In this document: positions 36,135 to 44,307 of the stretch, one piece after another
How the letters are laid out: the number at the start of each line of letters is the position of its first letter
How positions within the stretch are numbered: position 1 is the first letter of the stretch
Origin: Magnetococcus sp. PR-3
Lineage (GTDB): Bacteria > Pseudomonadota > Magnetococcia > Magnetococcales > Magnetococcaceae
Assembly (NCBI RefSeq): GCF_036689865.1
Contig: NZ_JBAHUQ010000013.1
Coordinates: forward strand, 87,116-151,115
Length of the DNA stretch: 64,000 nt
Reading direction: 5' to 3'
Notes under the pieces: model-generated
Database searches by the model: none
What the model was told of the DNA's origin: nothing
What the model saw: the letters and a program-made list of their open reading frames with translations, nothing else
Program-made: the position numbers and the translations under genes

Positions 36135-37157
36135 TTACCGTGAAGGGGTGAAGCTAATGGAGATCACACCTCGGCACGGCTTACAGTGACCCGGTGGCTT
36201 CGGTAAACTACGGGTTGCTGCAATGGCACGTTGAACCGAATCATCATACGGAGAAAACCCAGAAGATTGAGTAATACCAATCAAACTTAAACGGCCATCC
36301 GGGGTGATCTTGACCGATGCCTTGGTCTTCATGTTGGAGATGTCCACACCAAAAGGTGGACGCCACGCTTTATACGCCGCATTGCGCAGGGCACCTTGCC
36401 AACGTCGAACCTCAACTTTTTGCTGTTTATCCAGAGCAGCCGCTCTACGCTGTTGCAATCGTATGGCTTCAGCACGGTCTCGTTCCGCTTTTAGGCGGGC
36501 TTGCTCTTTAGCCAGGGCGTCCCGCAGTTTTTTAGCGGCCAACTCTTTTTTACGTTTCTCTTCGGCCTTTTTACGCGCCAGCTCTTTTTTGCGTTTTTCT
36601 TCCGCCTTTTGACGTGCGAGCTCTTTTTTACGGGCCTCTTCCTTCCGCTTTTTCTTAAGCGCCAGCTCTTTTTTACGGGCCTCTTCCTCCCGCTTTTTCT
36701 TGAGCTGTTCCTGCTTCTTTCGTTTTTCTGCCGCTATTTTTTTAGGGTCAGGTTTGCGCCGCATGGGTGCCACAGACACCTTTTTTGTTGGTGGTGCCTC
36801 CTCAATCGCTTTGACCTGGGGCTCCGGTTCGGGCTCAGGTGGCGGTGCAGGCTCCGGTGGCGTGGGCTCAGGTTCTGGCTGGGGGGGCTCCGCAATGGTC
36901 TCAGACTCTGGCTCAGGTTCCGGTTTGGGCGGCTCCACAACGGGCTCAGGTTTGGGCGGCTCAGGCTTTTTAACCGGAGGGGGCTCAGGAGCTGTGGGCG
37001 GTTGTGGTTGCTGAACCGGTAGATCCACCAGATTGACCATCATAGGTTGAGGCTCAGCCCCAACCTTGGGGTTGAGAATCGGCAATAGCAGGACAACCAG
37101 CACCACACCAACGTGCAGGCCAACTGACCAACCAAAGAATTGCCGCTCCACATACAT
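36135..37157 (-). CDS. tolA: Tol-Pal system protein TolA
   Basis: Inner-membrane protein spanning the periplasm, energised by TolQR. It has 340 residues from the ATG at 37157; a TTG three codons upstream is less likely. TM is about 9-27 (SVGLHVGVVLVVLLLPIL). A Pro/Glu-rich segment (about 45-120) is followed by a Lys/Glu/Ala-rich helical domain with repeats of ARKKAEEKRKKEL (about 135-240). The C-terminal domain carries SSGFSPYDDSVQRAIA and ends in CKPCRGVISISF. AAGGGG lies 12 nt before the start. tolR is 22 nt upstream and the triple-domain gene 6 nt downstream. Confidence 0.93.
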   Translation of the reverse strand: MYVERQFFGWSVGLHVGVVLVVLLLPILNPKVGAEPQPMMVNLVDLPVQQPQPPTAPEPPPVKKPEPPKPEPVVEPPKPEPEPESETIAEPPQPEPEPTPPEPAPPPEPEPEPQVKAIEEAPPTKKVSVAPMRRKPDPKKIAAEKRKKQEQLKKKREEEARKKELALKKKRKEEARKKELARQKAEEKRKKELARKKAEEKRKKELAAKKLRDALAKEQARLKAERDRAEAIRLQQRRAAALDKQQKVEVRRWQGALRNAAYKAWRPPFGVDISNMKTKASVKITPDGRLSLIGITQSSGFSPYDDSVQRAIAATRSLPKPPGHCKPCRGVISISFTPSR

Positions 37158-37179
37158 GATCGTCAAAGACCCCTTATAC

Positions 37180-37608
37180 TCAGCTATTGCTGGGTTTTGT
37201 TATCAAGCCAACTTGTTCTATGCCAGCTGATTTTAATGAGCCCATGACCCCCATGACGCTGCCATACTGGGCGGCGCTGTCTCCCCGTACAAAGATACGG
37301 ATCTCTGGGGTGGATTGACGGATATAGCGCACTTTGTCTACCAGTTGAGGTAGGGTCATGCGTTCTCCTTCAATGGAAGGGGTGCCGTCGGCGGTTACGC
37401 TAATGGTCAATGGTTCGGCCTGGGCTGTCATGGCGTCGGCCTGAGCATTGGGTAGATCTACCTCAATGCCATGGGTCAATAAGGGGGCGGTTACCATAAA
37501 AATAATAAGTAAAACCAGCATGATATCAACAAGTGGCGTCACGTTGATTTCACTCATGGCTTGGTAGCGTTGTACGCCATTACCGCTCATGCCTGTGCTC
37601 ATACCCAT
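37180..37608 (-). CDS. tolR: Tol-Pal system protein TolR
   Basis: ExbD/TolR-type inner-membrane protein that forms the proton channel with TolQ. It has 142 residues from the ATG at 37608; upstream in-frame sequence overlaps tolQ and is not family-like. The N-terminal MSEINVTPLVDIMLVLLIIF contains the essential Asp in the TM helix, followed by VTAPLL and a periplasmic domain ending near GLITKP. The ATG lies one base after the tolQ stop codon, so translation is coupled. Confidence 0.96.
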   Translation of the reverse strand: MGMSTGMSGNGVQRYQAMSEINVTPLVDIMLVLLIIFMVTAPLLTHGIEVDLPNAQADAMTAQAEPLTISVTADGTPSIEGERMTLPQLVDKVRYIRQSTPEIRIFVRGDSAAQYGSVMGVMGSLKSAGIEQVGLITKPSNS

Positions 37609-37609
37609 A

Positions 37610-38299
37610 TCATTGCCCCCGGCGGCGGGCAGCGGCCCGGCGCTCCAAAATGTTAAGGAACTCCGCACCAAAATTGTCCATTTTGGCGTGTAGACGGCGT
37701 AGTTCAGAGGAGTATTTGTTGTAGGCGATCACCGAAGGAATGGCTGCAACCAGGCCCATGGCTGTGGCAATGAGTGCTTCAGCAATACCGGGTGCCACCA
37801 TGGTTAAGGTACTGGCTTTGGCACCGGTTAGGCCCAAGAAGGCGTTCATAATGCCCCATACGGTCCCAAACAGGCCAATAAAGGGGCTTGTAGAGCCCAC
37901 GGTTGCCAGGAAGGTTAACCCCTTTTCCAGGGTTTCAATCTCACGGTTTAGGGCCACGGTCATGGCACGGCGTACATTGGTGACCAAATCCCCCTCGTTG
38001 TCGGCCGTGGGTTCATTGCTTTCCCAGCGCTTCCACTCGCGGAACCCCGCGGAGAACATCACCACCATGGGGCTATCAGGCCACTCTTTGGTGGCACTCT
38101 GAAAGAGGCTGGCAACACTGCCGCCACTCCAAAAGCGCTCTTCAAAAGCCTCGGCATCCTGGCTGATACGACGGTAACGACGCCACTTATCAAAAATGAT
38201 GGCCCATGAGACCACCGATGCAACCAGCAGGGAGAACATCACCAGCTGTACCACCGGTCCGGCCTGGGCAATGAGATCAAATATGCTGTGGTTATTCAT
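37610..38299 (-). CDS. tolQ: Tol-Pal system protein TolQ
   Basis: ExbB/TolQ/MotA-type proton channel subunit of 229 residues. TM1 is about 15-36 (VVQLVMFSLLVASVVSWAIIF); TM2 and TM3 lie at about 130-150 (LTFLATVGSTSPFIGLFGTV) and 170-190 (IAEALIATAMGLVAAIPSVI). These are the conserved family helices. It uses the proton gradient with TolR to drive TolA during outer-membrane constriction. ybgC lies 8 nt upstream and tolR 1 nt downstream. Confidence 0.97.
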   Translation of the reverse strand: MNNHSIFDLIAQAGPVVQLVMFSLLVASVVSWAIIFDKWRRYRRISQDAEAFEERFWSGGSVASLFQSATKEWPDSPMVVMFSAGFREWKRWESNEPTADNEGDLVTNVRRAMTVALNREIETLEKGLTFLATVGSTSPFIGLFGTVWGIMNAFLGLTGAKASTLTMVAPGIAEALIATAMGLVAAIPSVIAYNKYSSELRRLHAKMDNFGAEFLNILERRAAARRRGQ

Positions 38300-38307
38300 G
38301 ACAGCCT

Positions 38308-38703
38308 CTATTGTGGCAATCGTTGCAAAAGATCAACGGGCAGGCGTACCGGGCGCAAATTTTCATCCAGGCAAGCCACGCGGGCGGTTGCTTGAATGAG
38401 CAGGGTATCCTGTCGTTTGATCTCCTGGGTAAAAGCAAGACTGGCGGGTCTGCGTCGGAGATCCGACACAGAAACCGTCAAAAGATCGTCAAGGAGTGCC
38501 GGTTTCTGAAAGGCGATCTCCATGTGTGTGACTGCAAAGCGTAACCCGGTTGCGTGTGCCAAACTTTCTTGTTCCACGCCCAGGTTTCGTAACCAGTCTG
38601 TCCGGCAGCGTTCCATGAAGTTCAGGTAGCGACTGTGGTAAACCACACCGCCGGCATCGGTATCTTCGTAATAGACCCGAATCGCTTGTTCAAACAAACT
38701 CAT
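38308..38703 (-). CDS. ybgC: Acyl-CoA thioesterase YbgC
   Basis: Hotdog-fold thioesterase of 131 residues. The catalytic Asp is in [19 protein letters not shown], the family signature. YbgC hydrolyses acyl-CoA or acyl-ACP and is almost always the first gene of tol-pal. Its ATG overlaps the ruvB stop codon by 4 nt, and tolQ follows after 8 nt. Confidence 0.96.
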   Translation of the reverse strand: MSLFEQAIRVYYEDTDAGGVVYHSRYLNFMERCRTDWLRNLGVEQESLAHATGLRFAVTHMEIAFQKPALLDDLLTVSVSDLRRRPASLAFTQEIKRQDTLLIQATARVACLDENLRPVRLPVDLLQRLPQ

Positions 38704-39731
38704 AGCAGCATTCCTTGCTGCAGGTTACGGGGTGACGGACGACCCATGGCCTCGTAACTGGATGGTGTCGCCTTACGTCCTCTTGGTGTCCGGTCCAGCA
38801 GCCCTTGTAGGATCAGGTAGGGCTCAATGACATCTTCAATGGTTGAGCGCTCTTCACCAATGGCGGCGGCTAGGGTATCCAAACCAACAGGTCCCCCCCC
38901 AAACTTGTCCAACAGGGCACTAAGCAAGCGGTGGTCCATGTTGTCCAGACCGCTGCGATCCACCTCCAAAGCCAAAAGGGCCCGGTCAGCAAGGTCCTTA
39001 TCAATATGGCCAGGACCGGCGACCTGAGCAAAATCTCTGACCCGGCGTAGCAGGCGGTTGGCAATACGTGGGGTACCCCGTGAACGACGGGCAATTTCAA
39101 ATGCCCCTTCGGGGGAGATCTCAATCTCCATAATGGCTGCCGAGCGGGTCACAATCTGTTGAAGTTCATCGGGCTCATAGAACTGCATACGGGCCAAAAT
39201 ACCAAACCGATCCCGTAAGGGGCTGGTGAGCATACCGGCACGGGTGGTGGCCCCAACCAGGGTAAAACGGGGAAGGTCAATCTTGACGGATCGGGCTGAA
39301 GGCCCTTCACCAATCATGATATCCAGCTGAAAATCCTCCATGGCAGGGTAGAGAATCTCTTCAACGGCTGGGCTTAGACGGTGGATCTCATCGACAAACA
39401 GTACATCACCAGGGTTTAGGTTGGTCAGCAGTGCGGCTAGATCCCCGGCTTTATCAATGACCGGGCCGGATGTTGAACGTAGGCCGACACCCATCTCTGA
39501 CGCGATAATCTGCGCCATGGTGGTTTTGCCCAGCCCTGGCGGGCCATGCAGTAGGATATGGTCAATGGCTTCAGCACGTTGTTTGGCGGCATGCAGAAAG
39601 ACGGTGAGGTTGGCCTTTAAGGCTTTTTGCCCCACAAAGTCATTGAGGTATTTAGGGCGTAGGCCGTTCTCTTGGAACGGTTCACCGTGCTCGGGATCCC
39701 CCGAGATGATGCGGGATGGCATCTCTTCCAT
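38700..39731 (-). CDS. ruvB: Holliday junction branch migration ATPase RuvB
   Basis: AAA+ motor of the RuvAB complex, migrating Holliday junctions in recombination repair. It has 343 residues from the ATG at 39731, with GGAGGG 9 nt upstream; the longer frame is not family-like. Walker A is [13 protein letters not shown], Walker [11 protein letters not shown], then sensor I GATTRAG and the C-terminal winged-helix domain. It overlaps ybgC by 4 nt. ruvA and ruvC are 2.4 kb away on the same strand, separated by three unrelated genes. Confidence 0.98.
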   Translation of the reverse strand: MEEMPSRIISGDPEHGEPFQENGLRPKYLNDFVGQKALKANLTVFLHAAKQRAEAIDHILLHGPPGLGKTTMAQIIASEMGVGLRSTSGPVIDKAGDLAALLTNLNPGDVLFVDEIHRLSPAVEEILYPAMEDFQLDIMIGEGPSARSVKIDLPRFTLVGATTRAGMLTSPLRDRFGILARMQFYEPDELQQIVTRSAAIMEIEISPEGAFEIARRSRGTPRIANRLLRRVRDFAQVAGPGHIDKDLADRALLALEVDRSGLDNMDHRLLSALLDKFGGGPVGLDTLAAAIGEERSTIEDVIEPYLILQGLLDRTPRGRKATPSSYEAMGRPSPRNLQQGMLL

Positions 39732-39901
39732 GAAACACGCCCTCCGTGGCGTGGTGGAGCAGGGCAGGGTATGCCCCGAAATTTCTTTCAATCCTATACT
39801 CTACTGGGGATCCCCAAGCAGGGGAAGGGATGTTGAAATATGACCGTACAGTTTGAGGGATCAGCGATGAGATATTGGCCGGGGTGGTGGGGCATAACCC
39901 A

Positions 39902-39930
39902 TAAAAGAGCCTGCCCTAATACGGGCAGGC
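39902..39930 (-). terminator. Terminator of the 39959-41141 gene pair
   Basis: GCCTGCCC at 39909-39916 and GGGCAGGC at 39923-39930, followed on the minus strand by TCTTTTAT. It lies 29 nt past the stop codon at 39959 and separates this pair from ruvB. Confidence 0.8.
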
Positions 39931-39958
39931 GTCTTGTCTTAGCGCATGCTTTGGGGCT

Positions 39959-40549
39959 TTACGAACAGAACTTCTTTTTCATCGGGTAGATGTATTGATG
40001 CACGCTGTGGATCAGCTTTTGAACCACATTTAATACCTGCCCAGCATGAATGGGCGCATGGTCACCCGCAATATTGATGGGCCATTGGTAGGTGATGTTG
40101 TTGTTTTTATCCAAATAGAGCGATGGGGGGTTCCAGTAGTTGCGCTTATAGTGGTTCATGGCCTCCAGCAGCAGAGCTTTTTTCTTTTTGGACTTGCCTA
40201 AATGGCATTTAATGCTGCCACGCACCTTAATGACCTTTTCCAACAAGGTCTCTTTCCCCGTTTTTTTATTGCGTTTAACGGCACTGATGCTGGAATCAAT
40301 AAAGAGGAAAATGGGGGTACCTTTATATTTTCCTTTAAAAATAAGAACCAGATCCTCTTTGTCTTCCCCCATCCAGCGGCGTGTTAATTTCCACCCTTTT
40401 TTCTCTTCTAGGTAGTTGTGGATCTGTATTTCTAGGCTCTTACCATCGTTCTCCAAAAAGAGTAAGGGTAGATCTTCAGCATGCCCAGGCACGGCGGTAA
40501 GCAGCAGGAAAAGAGCAGGAATAAAGTAGGTAAGGCACTTAAATTTCAA
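39959..40549 (-). CDS. Secreted hypothetical protein
   Basis: A 196-residue exported protein that I do not recognise. It starts with TTG at 40549, 6 nt after AAAGGAA, and has a signal peptide (about 1-24, ending GHA). The mature part is basic, with many Lys residues, GWKLTRRWMGEDKEDL, a central SIKCHLGKSKKKK and a terminal KKKFCS; the two Cys may form a disulfide. It overlaps the preceding lipoprotein gene by 11 nt, so the two are co-expressed. It is one of three genes that separate ruvB from ruvA. Confidence 0.8.
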   Translation of the reverse strand: MKFKCLTYFIPALFLLLTAVPGHAEDLPLLFLENDGKSLEIQIHNYLEEKKGWKLTRRWMGEDKEDLVLIFKGKYKGTPIFLFIDSSISAVKRNKKTGKETLLEKVIKVRGSIKCHLGKSKKKKALLLEAMNHYKRNYWNPPSLYLDKNNNITYQWPINIAGDHAPIHAGQVLNVVQKLIHSVHQYIYPMKKKFCS

Positions 40550-41141
40550 ATTCTTTTCCTTTATTAAGCGTAGGGCGGATTAGTTTAGGCTTATTTGAAC
40601 GGGACTTTTTGAGCTGTTTGGATGGTTTGGATTTATACCGTTCACGTATCTGCTTGCGCCACTGTGCGGCAATATCCGCCCGGTTAGTCTCTAATTGTTT
40701 CTTAGCTGGTTTTACGGTACGGCGGGTGGTTGTTTTTGAGCGCGGGGTGATCTTTCGTTCCAGTTTGGGGATGAAAGAGCTTTCAGGGTTGACCACCCTC
40801 AGCCGTTTTAAATCTTTTTTAGCCTGGGATCGGTTGTTGGTGCGTAAGGCTGTTTCAATACGGCGCGCATAGCGTTTTTCCACCTTCCACAGACCTTTGG
40901 CGGCATCACTGTTACCTGGGTCTTGGTGTAACACCGCTTGGTAACAATCCATCGCATTTTTCGGCGTTTCTCCCTGTGGGGTTTCAGGCAGTGAGAGACG
41001 GTTGCTGGCTAAATAGACGTTGCAGGTGTTGAGTAGATTTTTGCTATTGGTCACAGGTGGGGTTGTGGCACATGCGCTCATAAAGAGCACAGGTATGAGC
41101 AAAACAGCCCATGTAAACCAAGGTTGCTTATGAGATTTCAT
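40539..41141 (-). CDS. Hypothetical lipoprotein, very basic C-terminus
   Basis: A 200-residue protein with lipobox LFMSAC (Cys24). Residues 40-110 look like one or two TPR-type helix pairs (NAMDCYQAVLHQDPGNSDAA, then RTNNRSQAKKDLKRLRVVNP), and the rest is extremely rich in Lys and Arg. A charged tail of this type could bind peptidoglycan or anionic lipids, an inference only. It overlaps the next gene by 11 nt. Base composition is somewhat more AT-rich than that of the ruv genes on either side. Confidence 0.8.
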   Translation of the reverse strand: MKSHKQPWFTWAVLLIPVLFMSACATTPPVTNSKNLLNTCNVYLASNRLSLPETPQGETPKNAMDCYQAVLHQDPGNSDAAKGLWKVEKRYARRIETALRTNNRSQAKKDLKRLRVVNPESSFIPKLERKITPRSKTTTRRTVKPAKKQLETNRADIAAQWRKQIRERYKSKPSKQLKKSRSNKPKLIRPTLNKGKEFEI

Positions 41142-41610
41142 AAGGTGGTTCCTAATATAAAAAAAGTGTGTCGCTCGTTGGTTAAGTGCCGCATGTAATG
41201 CTTCATGATGAAAAAACGATATCTTTAAAAAATAACATGTGAAGCCTCTGGTTTCTATCCCATGTTTGGTTTTTAGGGTGGAAAGCTAAACAGGGCTGAT
41301 TGTGATGGTCATCGGTTTTTTAGGTTCAAAAACCCTGCCTTAATTTGCGCACGAAGCTGTGGGGGGGGGGAGGGTGAAGACATCGGCAGCATGACCCGTG
41401 AAGAGGGGCTCTTGTCTTAAGATTGGCCTGAGGCATGAAGGTTTGAATGACACCATATCAAGAGATGGTGTGTCTCAGTCCGAGTAGGGTGTACATGGGT
41501 TAAAATAAGAATGATACTTGTTACGAAAACTGGTGTATGAATGGAATGAGTCGTATGGGTTCTGGTACGTATCGTCTAGTGGATACCTGTTGGTCGAGGG
41601 GGTTGGGAAC
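41142..41610. other. Interval between divergent envelope genes
   Basis: No gene is recognised. It has a run of nine or more G near 41361 and a weak ACACCAT/ATGGTGT hairpin at 41450-41471. Upstream of 41611 the frame is open from 41518, but that part has no ribosome binding site and is not membrane-like. Confidence 0.4.
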
Positions 41611-42096
41611 GTGGAGATCGATTTTTCTGTGGTAGCGCGGGGGTTACACTTGGTAGGCGTGGTGTTATGGATTGGTGGGGTGGCGATGGTAACCACGGTT
41701 TTACTACCCGCTGTGCGACGTATGAAACGCGTTGAGGAGCGGGTTCAGTTTTTTGAGCAGGTTGAACAGCGTTTTGCCAAACAGGCACGTATCACCACCT
41801 TGCTGACCGGGCTAACAGGTTTTTATATGCTTTACACAATGGATGGATGGTCGCTGTTTAGCACGCCTGGCTACTGGTGGTTGCATGCCATGGTGGCCGT
41901 TTGGGCCCTGTTTACCGTCATCCTCTTTGTGTTGGAACCCCTTATCCTGCACCGCCTTTTTAAAGAAAAAGCCATAACCCACCCAGAAGGAACCTTCCGC
42001 TTTATGCAGAAGATGCATTGGGTCTTACTAACCGTCAGTTTGGTTACGGTTATGGGGGCGGTGTTAGGGGCGCATGGGCTGTTGCTGGTGTTCTAA
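41611..42096 (+). CDS. CopD/HemJ-like four-helix integral membrane protein
   Basis: A 161-residue inner-membrane protein. GTG at 41611 is chosen because GAGGGGG lies 8 nt upstream and the first hydrophobic helix begins directly after it. Four helices are visible: GLHLVGVVLWIGGVAMVTTV, TTLLTGLTGFYMLY, LHAMVAVWALFTVILFVLEP and WVLLTVSLVTVMGAVLGAHG. Intramembrane His residues in helices 1, 3 and 4, and the HLVGVVLWIGG pattern, resemble CopD and HemJ-type proteins, which bind copper or heme. The exact family is unsure. It converges on ruvA, 26 bp away. Confidence 0.75.
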   Translation: MEIDFSVVARGLHLVGVVLWIGGVAMVTTVLLPAVRRMKRVEERVQFFEQVEQRFAKQARITTLLTGLTGFYMLYTMDGWSLFSTPGYWWLHAMVAVWALFTVILFVLEPLILHRLFKEKAITHPEGTFRFMQKMHWVLLTVSLVTVMGAVLGAHGLLLVF

Positions 42097-42122
42097 CGTG
42101 GGGCTTTGAGACACCCTGAGGG

Positions 42123-42740
42123 TTAGGATGTGGGGGCAAGAATTTTTAATGCCCCTTTTAAAGCCTCCGACAGGTCGGTGATCTCTTGGGCGGCAAAGAC
42201 CTTGGCCAAGGCGGCATCCACCTGGGGGCGTTTATAACCCAGATTAAGCAGGGCCGAGGCAACCTCTTCTCGCATACCTGCGGGGGAGGGGGCGGCCACA
42301 GGGGCGGCCACACCACCGATGGCTGCTGAAGTTGGCAGCCCACCCATTTTATCTTTTAACTCCATAGCCATGCGTTGTGCTGTCTTTTTTCCTACACCTG
42401 GAATACGGCAAAGCATGGTGACATCTTCACCTGACAGTGCTGCGGTTAAAGCGTCGGGGGCATAGGTAGAGAGTGCAGCCAGGGCGATCTTGGTGCCGAT
42501 ACCATTCACATTGGTCAGTAGGTTGAACAGGCTACGTTGGGCCTCGGTATGAAAACCGTAGAGCAAAAAGGCATCTTCACGAACATGGGTGACGGTGAAG
42601 ATGGTGAACGCTTCCCCCACACTGGGGAGTTCGTTATAGGTGGCCAGGGAGATAAAGACCCGGTAACCCACCCCCCCAACATCTAGCACAACGTGATCTG
42701 GGTGTTTGGTGGCAACCGTTCCTTTGAGATGGGCTATCAT
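42123..42740 (-). CDS. ruvA: Holliday junction DNA helicase subunit RuvA
   Basis: Tetrameric DNA-binding subunit that loads RuvB on Holliday junctions. It has 205 residues from the ATG at 42740. The N-terminal OB fold starts MIAHLKGTV and contains DVGGVGYRV. Two helix-hairpin-helix motifs are seen (LLTNVNGIGTKIALA and LCRIPGVGKKTAQRMA). A Pro/Ala linker leads to the C-terminal RuvB-binding domain (EEVASALLNLGYKRPQVDAA). Its ATG overlaps the ruvC stop codon by 4 nt. Confidence 0.97.
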   Translation of the reverse strand: MIAHLKGTVATKHPDHVVLDVGGVGYRVFISLATYNELPSVGEAFTIFTVTHVREDAFLLYGFHTEAQRSLFNLLTNVNGIGTKIALAALSTYAPDALTAALSGEDVTMLCRIPGVGKKTAQRMAMELKDKMGGLPTSAAIGGVAAPVAAPSPAGMREEVASALLNLGYKRPQVDAALAKVFAAQEITDLSEALKGALKILAPTS

Positions 42741-43282
42741 CGCCGCACACTCCCTTGTTTGATGCCAAGAATGGCCGATGGTACGGTCTGTTGGTGCCAC
42801 TGACGCTGATTAAGATGACACATGGCAATGGCCAATCCGTCTGCGGCATCCTGGGCCGGTTTTTTTTCCAGATTAAGCAGCATGCGCATCATCTCCTGCA
42901 TCTGGTTTTTATCGGCCCGGCCATAGCCAACCACGGCTTTTTTGACCTGTACAGCGGTATATTCCGCCACTGGTAGACCCATTTGGGCACCAGCCACAAT
43001 GGCGGCGCCACGGGCATGGCCCAGTTTTAAGGCGCTCTGTACATTTTGCGAGACAAACACCTCTTCTACCGCCATCTCATGGGGGTGTAGGCGTTCGATA
43101 ATGGTCAGCAGTTGGGCATGGATCTGTTGTAGACGCTGGGGGAGGGGGTCTTTGCCATTTAAGCGGATGGTACCGTACTCCACCACCTGCTGACGCTGAC
43201 CAAGGCCATCAATAACGCCCCACCCTGTGACATTGCTACCGGGATCAATGCCGATCACACGGATGGGGCTACCATTGGCCAT
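42737..43282 (-). CDS. ruvC: Holliday junction resolvase RuvC
   Basis: Endonuclease that resolves Holliday junctions. It has 181 residues. RVIGIDPGSNVTGWGVID holds the first catalytic Asp; the second acidic residue is in MAVEEVF and the C-terminal DxxDA-type site is QDAADGLAIAMCH. The ATG overlaps the last base of the yebC stop codon (TAATG), and ruvA overlaps downstream, so yebC-ruvC-ruvA is one tightly coupled operon. Confidence 0.97.
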   Translation of the reverse strand: MANGSPIRVIGIDPGSNVTGWGVIDGLGQRQQVVEYGTIRLNGKDPLPQRLQQIHAQLLTIIERLHPHEMAVEEVFVSQNVQSALKLGHARGAAIVAGAQMGLPVAEYTAVQVKKAVVGYGRADKNQMQEMMRMLLNLEKKPAQDAADGLAIAMCHLNQRQWHQQTVPSAILGIKQGSVRR

Positions 43283-44031
43283 TAATCCAAACGCTCCATG
43301 ATCTCATCGGAGATTTCAAAATTGGCGTAAATATTCTGAACGTCGTCGTTCTCTTCAAGCTTTTCATAGAGCTTAAGCATGGTAGAAGCCTGCTTCTCAT
43401 CCAAAGCTTGGGTGTTCTGGGGGCGCATGGTGACTTCAGCTTCCATGGGTTTATCAAAACCTGCCTCGGCCAGAGCTTCCAGTACATCTGAGAAATCGTT
43501 CGGGTCGGTTAAGACCTCAAAACCATCCTCTTCCTGGATCACATCTTCAGCACCGGCTTCCAGGGCGGCTTCCATAATGGCATCTTCATCCAGCCCTTCA
43601 GCTTCAAACATAATTTGGCCTTTTTTATCAAACATAAAGGCCACACAACCGGTGGTACCCATGTTGCCGCCATACTTGGTGAAGATATGGCGTACATCGG
43701 CAACGGTACGGTTGTTGTTGTCGGTCAAACAATCCACAATAATGGCCACACCACCGGGGCCATATCCTTCAAAGCGGACCTCTTCGTACTCCACCCCTTC
43801 CAGTTCACCGGTGCCACGTTTAATGGCTTTTTCCATGGTGTCTTTAGGCAGGTTTTGGGCCCGCGCAGCTGTAATAGCACCACGCAGACGGGGGTTGGAG
43901 TCGGGGTCGCCTCCACCCATACGGGCAGCCACAGTGATCTCTTTGATCAAGCGGGTAAAGATTTTGCCCCGTTTGGCATCTTGGGCCCCTTTACGGTGTT
44001 TAATATTGGCCCATTTACTATGACCTGCCAT
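43282..44031 (-). CDS. yebC: YebC/PmpR-family protein
   Basis: A 249-residue protein with the family start [20 protein letters not shown], then [14 protein letters not shown] and [20 protein letters not shown]. YebC proteins were annotated as transcription regulators; recent work shows that some family members relieve ribosome stalling on proline-rich sequences. The second role would suit the proline-rich TolA and CpoB nearby, though this is only a thought. It is the first gene of yebC-ruvC-ruvA, with a promoter at 44106-44133. Confidence 0.97.
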   Translation of the reverse strand: MAGHSKWANIKHRKGAQDAKRGKIFTRLIKEITVAARMGGGDPDSNPRLRGAITAARAQNLPKDTMEKAIKRGTGELEGVEYEEVRFEGYGPGGVAIIVDCLTDNNNRTVADVRHIFTKYGGNMGTTGCVAFMFDKKGQIMFEAEGLDEDAIMEAALEAGAEDVIQEEDGFEVLTDPNDFSDVLEALAEAGFDKPMEAEVTMRPQNTQALDEKQASTMLKLYEKLEENDDVQNIYANFEISDEIMERLD

Positions 44032-44105
44032 GGTCTTCTCCTGCGTATTTATGAAGGCAAAGCGCGGGTTATAAATCCGCGTATTCCATGTAAAGTGAAT
44101 CGCCC

Positions 44106-44133
44106 ATTATAGCCAACAGAAGTTTTTTCGCAA
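44106..44133 (-). promoter_or_regulatory. Sigma-70-type promoter of yebC-ruvC-ruvA
   Basis: On the minus strand TTGCGA (44133-44128), a 16-nt spacer, and the consensus TATAAT (44111-44106), about 75 nt before the yebC ATG. Confidence 0.65.
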
Positions 44134-44307
44134 ACCTCAAGGGCATAAGGGTGGGCGTGGAGCTGATTCCACAGCGTGAGAAACGTGGTTTAAGCTCACA
44201 CAAAGGTAAAAGATAGCGGCTCTATGTAAAGGGGATATGGTGTGTGCCCCTTGCAATTTTCCGTGGTCGATCCCATATCTAACTGTGACGGAGCTGGAGA
44301 GCCACCA

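Noticed and set aside
36501..37022. Plus-strand Leu/Phe/Arg/Gly-rich frame opposite tolA
   Set aside because: It is an antisense reading of the Lys/Glu and Pro/Glu repeats of tolA.
41449..41474. ACACCAT/ATGGTGT hairpin upstream of the CopD/HemJ-like gene
   Set aside because: Short arms and a bulge; too weak to call an operator or terminator.
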